From a virus, in the IMG/VR virus record IMGVR_UViG_3300042868_007750, positions 1-22,536 of that record: a DNA stretch of 22,536 bases; one strand, 5' to 3'. A program made the position numbers and the translations under genes. Of this stretch, positions 1-6,438 are shown piece by piece; positions within the stretch are counted from its first letter, which is position 1, and the number at the start of each line of letters is the position of its first letter. Below the pieces are notes generated by a model that had not been told where the DNA came from, did no database searches, and saw only the letters and a program-made list of their open reading frames with translations.

Positions 1-18
1 ATTAAAGGAGATGCATTA

Positions 19-696
19 ATGAAATCATTGTTAAGAGAAATGGATGAAAAATTCCAAGTTCATGAAGAAACATGTGACTGCGGACAGCCTGATTGCCAGA
101 TTTGTAATCCGGAAGACCTTGACGAACAAAACGTAACGGGAGCTATAGCTGGATATAATACTCCAGCAGCATTTGCTAAACCAGGTAAATGGAAAAGCAA
201 AAACATTAAATATGAATCTGCAGAACCTGTGTCAAAGAAATATAAACCCGGACATTATCAAACAGTAGAATTTGATGAAGAAGTTCAAAATGATAAATTT
301 CCATTCGCTATCGATGAAAAAATTTGGTGGAATAAAGAAGTAGAATATCCATCTAAAGATTTAAGTAAATCACCTGGAACTGCAAATAAAAAAGATCGCG
401 ATCAGAAAAAAATTACTGCTGAAGATATTCTTGAAAAAAAGTATTTAGAACTTATTGAAGGATATCGTGATTATAAAAAAGGTGATATTAAACCATCACA
501 TAAAGTAAAAGATTCAATTCGAGAAATTGCTAAGAAGCTTCATGAAATTGAAACTATTATAGGACACACAACACGATTAAAAACTGAAGCTGGAGTTGCT
601 GCAACAGAATATGGTCCAGCAGCATCAAAGGCATTAACAAAAATATCGGAACGATTAATTAAAATATCAGAACGAGTAAGATCATTAGGAGAATAA
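19..696 (+). CDS. Unknown protein with N-terminal Cys cluster, 225 aa
   Basis: I do not recognise this protein. A strong SD (AAAGGAG, positions 4-10) sits 8 nt before the ATG, which supports the start. The N-terminus carries four cysteines spaced CxC-x4-C-x2-C (C19, C21, C26, C29), which could bind a metal ion. The middle (about residues 40-130) is polar and rich in Lys, Pro and aromatics. The C-terminal 90 residues are predicted by eye to be helical with heptad-like Leu/Ile spacing. It lies 4 nt upstream of the prohead protease gene and shares its strand, so a head-assembly or head-completion role is a guess from position only. In T4 the portal gene (20) precedes gene 21, but this protein is far too short to be a portal and shows no portal features. 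Confidence 0.85.
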   Translation: MKSLLREMDEKFQVHEETCDCGQPDCQICNPEDLDEQNVTGAIAGYNTPAAFAKPGKWKSKNIKYESAEPVSKKYKPGHYQTVEFDEEVQNDKFPFAIDEKIWWNKEVEYPSKDLSKSPGTANKKDRDQKKITAEDILEKKYLELIEGYRDYKKGDIKPSHKVKDSIREIAKKLHEIETIIGHTTRLKTEAGVAATEYGPAASKALTKISERLIKISERVRSLGE

Positions 697-700
697 AAAC

Positions 701-1330
701 ATGACAAAACAACGTTTAGTAGAATATATGCCGTTTATTCCAATTGGTTCATTAAATGAATCTAGTGGTGCTGCATATGGAATACCTGGTGGATTTGTTG
801 TGCAAGGTGTATTACAAAGAGCTGGAGCTAAAAATCAAAACGGCCGTATCTATCCTAGAAATATACTAGAAAGAGAATGTCGTAGATATGAACAAGAATA
901 CATATCGCAACATAGAGCGTTAGGAGAATTAGACCACCCAGAATCATCTGTAGTAAACTTAAACAATGTATCTCATAATATTTTGAAAATATGGTGGGAT
1001 GGCGATGATTTAAAAGGAGCTGTTCAGATTTTAGAAACTCCGTCGGGAAAAATCCTTAAGGAATTATTTAAAGCTGGAATTACATTAGGAATTTCATCTC
1101 GTGGATTAGGATCTGTTAAAGAGTTACGTAGCGAAGGAACGGTTGAGGTACAAGAAGACTTTGAATTAATATGTTGGGACTTCGTATCTAATCCATCAAC
1201 GCATGGGGCTTTTATGCGCCCTACGCACATGCACGAATCAGTTGGTAAAATGAATACCACGAATAAATATAATAAAGTTAACAGCATCATTACATCAATT
1301 TTATGTGAAGATGGAAAATGTAGGATATAA
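701..1330 (+). CDS. Prohead core protease, T4 gp21-like
   Basis: This is a serine protease of the herpesvirus-assemblin-like fold used by T4-type phages to cleave scaffold and capsid precursor proteins inside the prohead. The expected catalytic residues are visible: His79 in GELDHPES, Ser132/Ser133 in GISSRGLGSV, and Asp160 in WDFVSNPS. The N-terminal GRIYPRNIL segment is typical of the family. The length of 209 aa matches T4 gp21. An SD (AGGAG, 687-691) lies 9 nt before the ATG. The protein continues about 35 residues past the conserved core and ends in a Cys-containing tail (LCEDGKCRI). The scaffold and major capsid genes follow within 2.4 kb, as in T4. A cleavage consensus resembling (L/V)xE|A occurs in both of those proteins. 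Confidence 0.93.
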   Translation: MTKQRLVEYMPFIPIGSLNESSGAAYGIPGGFVVQGVLQRAGAKNQNGRIYPRNILERECRRYEQEYISQHRALGELDHPESSVVNLNNVSHNILKIWWDGDDLKGAVQILETPSGKILKELFKAGITLGISSRGLGSVKELRSEGTVEVQEDFELICWDFVSNPSTHGAFMRPTHMHESVGKMNTTNKYNKVNSIITSILCEDGKCRI

Positions 1331-1331
1331 T

Positions 1332-1709
1332 ATGAAAACACCAAATTTAAAATTTATATTGGAAACAATCTTAGAAGATAAGCCACAACCAATGTCAAAA
1401 GAGGAAAGAAATGCATTCCTACAAGAATTAAAAAACTTCTCAGCTCTAGGCGAATCTGTATATGGTAAAGCAAATTTAGAAGAATTAGTAGAACGAGTAA
1501 AAAGCATTGTTGAACGCGGAGAAAAAATCATGACCGAAAGTGGAGATTGGTTAACAGACGTCGCACACAAAAAAGCATTTAAACGTCTTCACGAAGATTA
1601 TGCAATGTTTGAAGAAACATGTCGCGAAATGAAACAATTGCAAGAACGATTAAGTATGGCATATGAAAATATCGGTACTGGATTGAGTCGTTACTATGAT
1701 GTCAATTAA
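1332..1709 (+). CDS. Unknown helical protein, 125 aa
   Basis: I do not recognise this protein. The reading frame is open from an ATG at 1305, inside the protease gene, but the ATG at 1332 is preferred. It begins one nucleotide after the protease stop codon and has a TAGGAT SD-like element (1321-1326) at suitable spacing. The product is highly charged and looks almost entirely alpha-helical (residues 20-115), with heptad-like hydrophobic spacing suggesting a coiled coil. Its position between the protease and the capsid genes suggests a head-related role, but nothing in the sequence proves this. Confidence 0.8.
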   Translation: MKTPNLKFILETILEDKPQPMSKEERNAFLQELKNFSALGESVYGKANLEELVERVKSIVERGEKIMTESGDWLTDVAHKKAFKRLHEDYAMFEETCREMKQLQERLSMAYENIGTGLSRYYDVN

Positions 1710-1729
1710 TTTGGACGTTTGCAAAATTT

Positions 1730-1737
1730 TATTTATA
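1730..1737 (+). promoter_or_regulatory. TATTTATA motif, putative late promoter element
   Basis: The sequence reads TATTTATATTAAAGG, so the box runs straight into the SD of the gene at 1751. The same box and downstream A-rich context recur before 5450, 6439, 20280 and 20886. The promoter role is inferred from recurrence and position. Confidence 0.5.
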
Positions 1738-1750
1738 TTAAAGGTATAAA

Positions 1751-2191
1751 ATGAATAAACTAAAAAAATTATATAAAGAGTTTTTTGGATTAACTGAACA
1801 AACAGAAACGGGAAGTATATCAGTTAAAGATCCTAAGAAGGCTGAAGAATTAGCTAAAAAAGGAATCAATGTAAAGTTAGTTGATGAAGCTCGTTTAGAT
1901 AATCACATTACTGAATACCGCGGAGGAGTTGAAATGGTAATGAATGATCCTGCTATGGCAAAACAAACATTAATGGATATTATACAATGGGCTGAGAAAA
2001 AAGGCTTTACTGTTGTAACTAAAAAATTATCTAGAACAGGGAAAAGCGCTTATGTGTATTTTCGTTTAGGAGAGAACCCAGGAAAAGAAGCACAACGTAT
2101 TCAAGGGTATGTGTCACAAAGTCCGGGAGTAAAACATTTTCGGTTCAATGTAAGAGGTGAACAAGCTAAACCACAACAACCACAGTTATAA
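1751..2191 (+). CDS. Unknown protein, 146 aa
   Basis: I do not recognise this protein. An AAAGG SD-like element (1740-1744) precedes the ATG. The first 15 residues are basic and amphipathic (MNKLKKLYKEFFGL). A compact alpha/beta domain seems to follow at residues 20-135, with alternating beta-like segments (FTVVTKKL, SAYVYFRLG) and helices. The C-terminus is a Gln/Pro tail (QPQQPQL). There are no membrane segments or cysteines. It sits between a helical unknown protein and the bS21 gene and starts a short transcription unit with its own TATTTATA motif. Confidence 0.82.
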   Translation: MNKLKKLYKEFFGLTEQTETGSISVKDPKKAEELAKKGINVKLVDEARLDNHITEYRGGVEMVMNDPAMAKQTLMDIIQWAEKKGFTVVTKKLSRTGKSAYVYFRLGENPGKEAQRIQGYVSQSPGVKHFRFNVRGEQAKPQQPQL

Positions 2192-2209
2192 AAAATCAAA
2201 TAAAGTTAT

Positions 2210-2455
2210 ATGAGTAAAAAAGCAAAACAACATCAACAAATTGTACCAGGTAATTCACTAGCAGTTCAAGTAGTAGGAACGCAGCGAGAAGATTTAGCAC
2301 ACGCTTTAAAAGCATGGAAACGCAAAGTTAAATCTGCAGGAATCCTTGAAGAAACTAAAGAACGCAAAGAATTTATTAAGCCTGGCGTTAGAAAAAGAAA
2401 ACAATTACAACACGCACAATTCATGCAAATGGTAAGAGATTTGCATTCAAAATAA
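2210..2455 (+). CDS. rpsU-like: Phage-encoded small ribosomal subunit protein bS21
   Basis: The 81-aa product is a basic, helical bS21 homologue. bS21 binds the 30S platform near the 3' end of 16S rRNA, beside the anti-SD. Residues 28-81 follow the family: LAHALKAWKRKVKSAGIL (helix 1), an ERKEFIKP turn, then a basic second helix. The C-terminal segment FIKPGVRKRKQLQHAQF matches the Bacteroidota pattern FxKPSVxxRxxxxKAxY as I recall it. Proteobacterial bS21 instead has YEKPTTERKR followed by an Arg/Lys-rich tail. The residue aligned with the anti-SD-contacting Tyr of Flavobacterium bS21 is Phe71. Residues 1-27 form an extra polar extension. No clear SD precedes the ATG. A terminator follows 42 nt after the stop. 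Phage bS21 genes are known from other large phages, but their function is still unsettled. Confidence 0.85.
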   Translation: MSKKAKQHQQIVPGNSLAVQVVGTQREDLAHALKAWKRKVKSAGILEETKERKEFIKPGVRKRKQLQHAQFMQMVRDLHSK

Positions 2456-2496
2456 GATCTTATACACGACTACGACGTTAGAAATAAGACCGAATT

Positions 2497-2528
2497 AAAG
2501 CCCCTTCTTAAAAAGTTGGGGCTTTTTT
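2497..2528 (+). terminator. Intrinsic terminator after bS21
   Basis: AAAGCCCC (2497-2504) pairs with GGGGCTTT (2518-2525), giving an 8-bp stem. The 13-nt loop can itself form CTT/AAG. A T6 tract spans 2523-2528. It separates the protease/bS21 genes from the scaffold/capsid unit. Confidence 0.85.
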
Positions 2529-2550
2529 ACTGGTTTTTTATTTTTGCTTA

Positions 2551-2558
2551 TATTTATT
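2551..2558 (+). promoter_or_regulatory. TATTTATT motif, putative late promoter of scaffold-capsid unit
   Basis: This one-base variant of the recurrent TATTTATA box lies 22 nt after the terminator and 109 nt before the scaffold ATG. It resembles the variant before the sheath gene (17680-17687). If it is the promoter, the transcript has a leader of about 100 nt. Confidence 0.45.
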
Positions 2559-2565
2559 TTAGAAT

Positions 2566-2636
2566 ACGCTATTCAGTCTTTATATAGCGTCAACAAAAAC
2601 AAAAAAAATATTCTATTAAGATTTCAAATAATCTTA
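2566..2636 (+). promoter_or_regulatory. Two hairpins in the scaffold-capsid leader
   Basis: Within the 212-nt gene-free stretch 2456-2667, two short perfect inverted repeats follow the promoter-like box. ACGCTAT (2566-2572) pairs with ATAGCGT (2584-2590). TAAGATT (2617-2623) pairs with AATCTTA (2630-2636). Neither is followed by a T tract, so they are not terminators. A leader RNA structure affecting stability or translation is an inference. Confidence 0.45.
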
Positions 2637-2667
2637 TTTCCAAAAAACAAAATTTAGGAGTAAACAA

Positions 2668-3672
2668 ATGGCAAAATCAGATTTGCTAAAAGAAGCAATC
2701 GCAGATGCTCGTGCTGTAAAAGAAACTGCATTAGCAAACGCAAAAATCGCGCTTCAAGAAGCTTTTGCACCTCGTATCCAACGTATGATTTCAGATCAAA
2801 TCGAGAATGAACTTGATAGTGAAGAAGAAGTACCAGCAGAACCAGCAATGGACATGGACATGGATATGGGAGCTGAAGAAGACGATGAATCAGGTGTCAA
2901 TTGGGTAGACAACGATATTTCATTTGAAGTAGGTGGTCAATCATATGATGCTGAAGTAGGTAATCCAATGGGTGATGAATTAGAAGGCGATGAATTAGCA
3001 GGCGAAGAGATGCCAGCAAATGATATGCCAGCAAATGATATGCCAGAAGAGAATCCTGAGGATGAATACAATGAAGGATATGACGAGATGGATGAAGATT
3101 TAAATCTTGAAGCAATTATTCGTGAATTAGAAGGTGACTTAACTGAAGCAGACGAAATGGATGTTGAAGAAGAAATGCCAGAAGACGAAGAAGAGTTAGA
3201 AGAAGATTTTAATATCGACGAAATCATTGAATCAATCTTGCGTGAAGAAGAAGATGTAGATGTTGATGTTCCGTCAACAGACACTGCAGACGAAGAATTA
3301 ACAGAAACTAAAGCTGAATTAGAAGAAGCGTATAATACGGTTCGTCAATTGAAAACTATTATTAGTGAAGTTAATTTATTAAATGCAAAACTTCTTTACA
3401 CAAACAAATTGTTCCGCAATTTTGAATTGTCAGAAGGTCAAAAAATGAAAGTAATTGAAAACTTTGATCGCGCTGGTAATACAAGAGAAGTAAAATTAGT
3501 ATTTAGTACGTTAGCTGAATCATTCAAACGTCCAACTGCTAAAAAACGTGTAGTTAAAGAATCGTATGCATCTAAACCAACTGCAACAACGGCTCCTAAA
3601 AAAGAATCTACCGTAATTACAGAAGGCTTTGAATTAGCTAATCGTTGGAAAAAATTAGCAGGATTGCTATAA
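2668..3672 (+). CDS. Prohead scaffold (core) protein, T4 gp22-like
   Basis: This 334-aa, very acidic protein has the composition and location of the T4 core scaffold, which fills the prohead and is degraded by the gp21 protease. The N-terminus (residues 1-50) is helical with Leu/Ala heptads. The middle (about 50-210) is an Asp/Glu-dominated low-complexity region with short tandem repeats (DMDMDMD, PANDMPANDMP). The C-terminal third is helical and basic and ends RWKKLAGLL, similar to the Leu-Ala-Gly ending common in T4-type scaffolds. AGGAG (2656-2660) lies 7 nt before the ATG. The capsid gene follows after 24 nt with no terminator, so the two are probably co-transcribed. LLKE|A near residue 9 and LQE|A near residue 30 resemble protease cleavage sites. 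Confidence 0.88.
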   Translation: MAKSDLLKEAIADARAVKETALANAKIALQEAFAPRIQRMISDQIENELDSEEEVPAEPAMDMDMDMGAEEDDESGVNWVDNDISFEVGGQSYDAEVGNPMGDELEGDELAGEEMPANDMPANDMPEENPEDEYNEGYDEMDEDLNLEAIIRELEGDLTEADEMDVEEEMPEDEEELEEDFNIDEIIESILREEEDVDVDVPSTDTADEELTETKAELEEAYNTVRQLKTIISEVNLLNAKLLYTNKLFRNFELSEGQKMKVIENFDRAGNTREVKLVFSTLAESFKRPTAKKRVVKESYASKPTATTAPKKESTVITEGFELANRWKKLAGLL

Positions 3673-3696
3673 CATTTAAAAACAAGGAAAAAAGAA

Positions 3697-5361
3697 ATGT
3701 CAATTTCAAATTTATTACAAACAAATGACTTCGTTCAAAGAAATAACGCTAAATTAGCAGTTACTAAATGGGAGAAGACAGGATTGCTAGAAGGTCTTAG
3801 AACTGAGACTGAAAAAGCAGGTATGGCGCAATTGCTTGAAAATCAAGCACGTCAATTAGTAAAAGAAGCGTCTGCAACAGGAACTTCAGCTGGATCTGAA
3901 GAATGGGCTGGTGTTGCTTTACCATTAGTACGTCGTATTTTCGCTGAATTTGCAGCAAAAGAATTCGTATCAGTACAACCAATGAACTTGCCATCAGGTC
4001 TAGTATTTTACTTAGATTTTAAATATGGTACAGCTCAACCAGGATTTGACGCTGACAACAACAACCGTACGGGTGATCCATTTGGTTCTCCTAACGCTGA
4101 TGACTCTATGTTTGGTGTTACAACTACATCAAATGATCCATCGGGAGGTCTTTATGGTGCAGGTCGTTTTGGTTACTCAATCAACGAAACATCATCAATT
4201 GTAACTGCATTAACTGGATCTACTCCAACAGCAGCGCAAGTTAATGGTGACTCTGCATATTCTGGATCAGCTAGCTATAAAATGGTAACCGTTAATGTTC
4301 CTACTAACGCAGATCTTTATGCAGTTCGTTCATTTACATTCTTATCAGGATCTGTAGAAATTGTACCGGTACAAGCATTTTCAACAATTAATAGCAATTA
4401 CACTGCATCATTCGTTGTAACTAATGCACAATTAACTGCAGTAAGTGCTTCAATCTCAGCAGGTACATTGAAATTAAATTATTCGAAACAACCGGTTGAT
4501 ACAACTCGTGGTGATTTTGAAGACACAAATCCTTTCAAAGGAACGTCATACGGAACTTCAGGAATCAATGAGGGAACTGATATTAATATTCCAGAAATCA
4601 ACTTGGAAATGCAATCAGAGCCAATCGTTGCTAAAACACGTAAGTTGAAAGCTGTTTGGACTCCTGAGTTTGCTCAAGATTTAAATGCTTATCACTCAAT
4701 TGACGCTGAAGCTGAATTAACTTCTATGTTGTCTGAATACGTTTCTATGGAAATCGATTTAGAGATTTTAGATATGTTAATCTCTGCAGCACCAACAACT
4801 GAGTATTGGTCAGCACGTAACAATACAATTTGGAACGGTACGGCATTTGAACAAGTAGCAGCTGGAGCAGTTTCTGCAACAGGTTTAGGTGATGGTTTCT
4901 ATAACACTCAAGGTGGATGGTTCCAAACATTAGGTACTAAACTTCAAAAAGTATCTAACAAAATTCACCAAAAAACATTAAGAGGTGGTGCTAACTTCTT
5001 AGTAACAAGTCCATCAGTTGCAACTGTGTTAGAATCTATCCCAGGATTTGCTGCTGATACAGATGGTACTAAAATGGAATTTGCAGCTGGAGTTCAAAAA
5101 ATTGGTGCGATTAATAATCGTTACACAGTTTATAAAAACCCATATATGCAAGAGAATGTTATCTTAATGGGATTCAGAGGAGCACAGTTCTTAGAAACAG
5201 GAGCAGTATTTAGCCCTTATATTCCGTTGATCATGACACCATTAGTATATGATCCAGTTAACTTCACACCACGTAAAGGGGTTATGACTCGTTACGCGAA
5301 AAAAGTAGTTCGTTCAGAATTCTACGGTAAAGTTTACGTACACGGATTAAACACTCTATAA
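3697..5361 (+). CDS. Major capsid protein, T4 gp23-like
   Basis: This is the main shell protein, 554 aa against about 520 aa in T4. Family landmarks include VSVQPMNLPSG (from about residue 97), where T4 has CGVQPMNSPTG. The HK97-fold spine segment has AKTRKLKAVWTPEFAQDLNA followed by DAEAEL (about 312-345), very close to T4's AKSRQLKAAYSIELAQDLRA and DADAEL. The C-terminus includes KGVMTRYAKKVV and FYGKVYVHGL. Residues about 110-290 are the most divergent part, rich in Ser/Thr/Asn, and probably form the insertion domain. LVKE57|A58 is a plausible gp21 cleavage site removing an N-terminal delta region, as T4 gp23 is cut near residue 65. An AAGGA SD precedes the ATG and a strong terminator follows the gene. 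Confidence 0.96.
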   Translation: MSISNLLQTNDFVQRNNAKLAVTKWEKTGLLEGLRTETEKAGMAQLLENQARQLVKEASATGTSAGSEEWAGVALPLVRRIFAEFAAKEFVSVQPMNLPSGLVFYLDFKYGTAQPGFDADNNNRTGDPFGSPNADDSMFGVTTTSNDPSGGLYGAGRFGYSINETSSIVTALTGSTPTAAQVNGDSAYSGSASYKMVTVNVPTNADLYAVRSFTFLSGSVEIVPVQAFSTINSNYTASFVVTNAQLTAVSASISAGTLKLNYSKQPVDTTRGDFEDTNPFKGTSYGTSGINEGTDINIPEINLEMQSEPIVAKTRKLKAVWTPEFAQDLNAYHSIDAEAELTSMLSEYVSMEIDLEILDMLISAAPTTEYWSARNNTIWNGTAFEQVAAGAVSATGLGDGFYNTQGGWFQTLGTKLQKVSNKIHQKTLRGGANFLVTSPSVATVLESIPGFAADTDGTKMEFAAGVQKIGAINNRYTVYKNPYMQENVILMGFRGAQFLETGAVFSPYIPLIMTPLVYDPVNFTPRKGVMTRYAKKVVRSEFYGKVYVHGLNTL

Positions 5362-5387
5362 TATTAAAGTAATTTAGTATTACACTC

Positions 5388-5418
5388 AAAGGGATAGCAG
5401 AAATGTTATCCCTTTCTT
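5388..5418 (+). terminator. Intrinsic terminator after major capsid gene
   Basis: AAAGGGATAGC (5388-5398) pairs with GTTATCCCTTT (5405-5415), giving 11 bp with one G-T pair and a 6-nt loop. It is followed by TTTCTT (5413-5418). A TATTTATA box starts 11 nt later. Confidence 0.88.
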
Positions 5419-5428
5419 ACTGTTCGAA

Positions 5429-5436
5429 TATTTATA
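5429..5436 (+). promoter_or_regulatory. TATTTATA motif, putative late promoter element
   Basis: The context is AATATTTATATTAAAAG, placed between the capsid terminator and the ATG at 5450. The end of the box is only 13 nt from the start codon, so any transcript would have a very short leader. The promoter role is inferred. Confidence 0.58.
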
Positions 5437-5449
5437 TTAAAAGAAATAT

Positions 5450-5725
5450 ATGGCAGTACCGCATAACAAATATTCAATGCAAGCAAATATCCGTTACGAT
5501 GGGAGACTTGTAGATGTTTTAGATCGTATCCGTGCAATTAGTTTAGTACTAATGGTACATATTGAACGAGATTTAGGAGCCGACAAAGAATTAATTACAA
5601 TCAAGGTTATGACACCACATCCGCCGAGACATACCTTTTTAGAACTTCGCAAAGCGTGTTTAGGGAAAATTGAGACTTTAAAAGACATGACACTTTTAGA
5701 ATCTACACTTACAAAATTATTTTAA
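5450..5725 (+). CDS. Unknown small protein, 91 aa
   Basis: I do not recognise this protein. It starts 13 nt after a promoter-like box, with only a weak SD (AAAAG). The product appears to be a small alpha/beta protein: a helical segment (LVDVLDRIRAISLVLMVHIE), a beta-like segment ITIKVMTP, and a C-terminal helix. There are no obvious catalytic motifs and one cysteine. It is followed at 21 nt by the PhoH-type gene with no terminator, so the two are probably co-transcribed. Confidence 0.8.
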   Translation: MAVPHNKYSMQANIRYDGRLVDVLDRIRAISLVLMVHIERDLGADKELITIKVMTPHPPRHTFLELRKACLGKIETLKDMTLLESTLTKLF

Positions 5726-5746
5726 TTTAACAAACAAAAGGTTATT

Positions 5747-6406
5747 ATGGCAACACCGAACAAGGAGAAAACTCCACCAAAGAATGACATTAAATTTTCA
5801 ATTACATTGTCGGAAGAACAAAAAGAAGCAAAAGCAAAAATTATTGAAACACCTTTCAATTTTATATTAGGTAAAGCTGGTTCGGGTAAAACATTGTTAG
5901 CAGTTCAGATTGCGTTAGATATGTTTTTTAAACGTCGAGTTAATAAAATTATCATAACACGTCCAACTGTGTCAAACGAGGATAATGGATTCTTGCCAGG
6001 GTCACTTACAGAAAAAATGGAACCATGGTTAGTACCAATTCGTAGCAATATGCGCAAGGTTTATAATAAACCAGAACTTTTAGAAAAAATGGAAAAGGAA
6101 GAAAATATTGAATTAGTTTCATTAGCACACTTCCGAGGAAGAACATTTGACAATGCAGTTTGTATTGTAGATGAATTTCAAAACTTAACAAAAGAACAAT
6201 TAAAAATGGTTTTATCTCGTTTAGGGAAAGACAGCATTATGATTTTATGTGGTGACAAATATCAAGTGGATTTAAAATTTAAAAATGATTCTGCAACACA
6301 TGAAGTTCCTAAACTGCGAGACTCAAAATGGGTAAATGAAATCATTTTAATAGATAATCACCGACATGAAGCTTTAGATGATATTTTGAATCGTCTAAAT
6401 GATTAA
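5747..6406 (+). CDS. phoH-like: PhoH-like P-loop ATPase
   Basis: This 219-aa protein has the PhoH domain, an ATP-binding fold related to superfamily 1 helicase cores. Walker A is GKAGSGKT (residues 42-49) and Walker B is CIVDEFQN (139-146). Between them lies the PhoH signature TRPTVSNEDNGFLPGSLTEK (71-90). A late ILCGD segment (167-170) with a following KYQ resembles the sensor motif. The protein is about the length of the domain alone, with no extra RNA-binding domain. phoH-like genes are common in marine and T4-like phages. Their role is unsettled: phosphate-starvation response or RNA metabolism have been proposed. An AAAAGG SD-like element precedes the ATG. Its place between capsid and neck genes implies late expression. 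Confidence 0.92.
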   Translation: MATPNKEKTPPKNDIKFSITLSEEQKEAKAKIIETPFNFILGKAGSGKTLLAVQIALDMFFKRRVNKIIITRPTVSNEDNGFLPGSLTEKMEPWLVPIRSNMRKVYNKPELLEKMEKEENIELVSLAHFRGRTFDNAVCIVDEFQNLTKEQLKMVLSRLGKDSIMILCGDKYQVDLKFKNDSATHEVPKLRDSKWVNEIILIDNHRHEALDDILNRLND

Positions 6407-6412
6407 TAACGG

Positions 6413-6420
6413 TATTTATA
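6413..6420 (+). promoter_or_regulatory. TATTTATA motif, putative late promoter element
   Basis: The sequence is GGTATTTATATATAAAAGGA, running into the SD (AAAGGA, 6425-6430) of the neck gene at 6439. There is no terminator between the PhoH gene and this box. Confidence 0.52.
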
Positions 6421-6438
6421 TATAAAAGGAATACTTAA

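Noticed and set aside
1305-1331. Upstream ATG extending the 125-aa gene into the protease gene
   Set aside because: The ATG at 1332 has better SD spacing and abuts the protease stop codon.
2654-3284. Minus-strand open frames opposite the scaffold gene, one Ser-rich
   Set aside because: GAA/GAT-rich acidic codons on the + strand read as TTC/ATC (Ser/Leu/Ile runs) on the other. There is no start signal or family resemblance.
5429-5436. Reading TATTTATA boxes as T4-type late promoters firing on the minus strand
   Set aside because: No credible minus-strand genes exist in the window, and the boxes are placed consistently relative to + strand starts and terminators.
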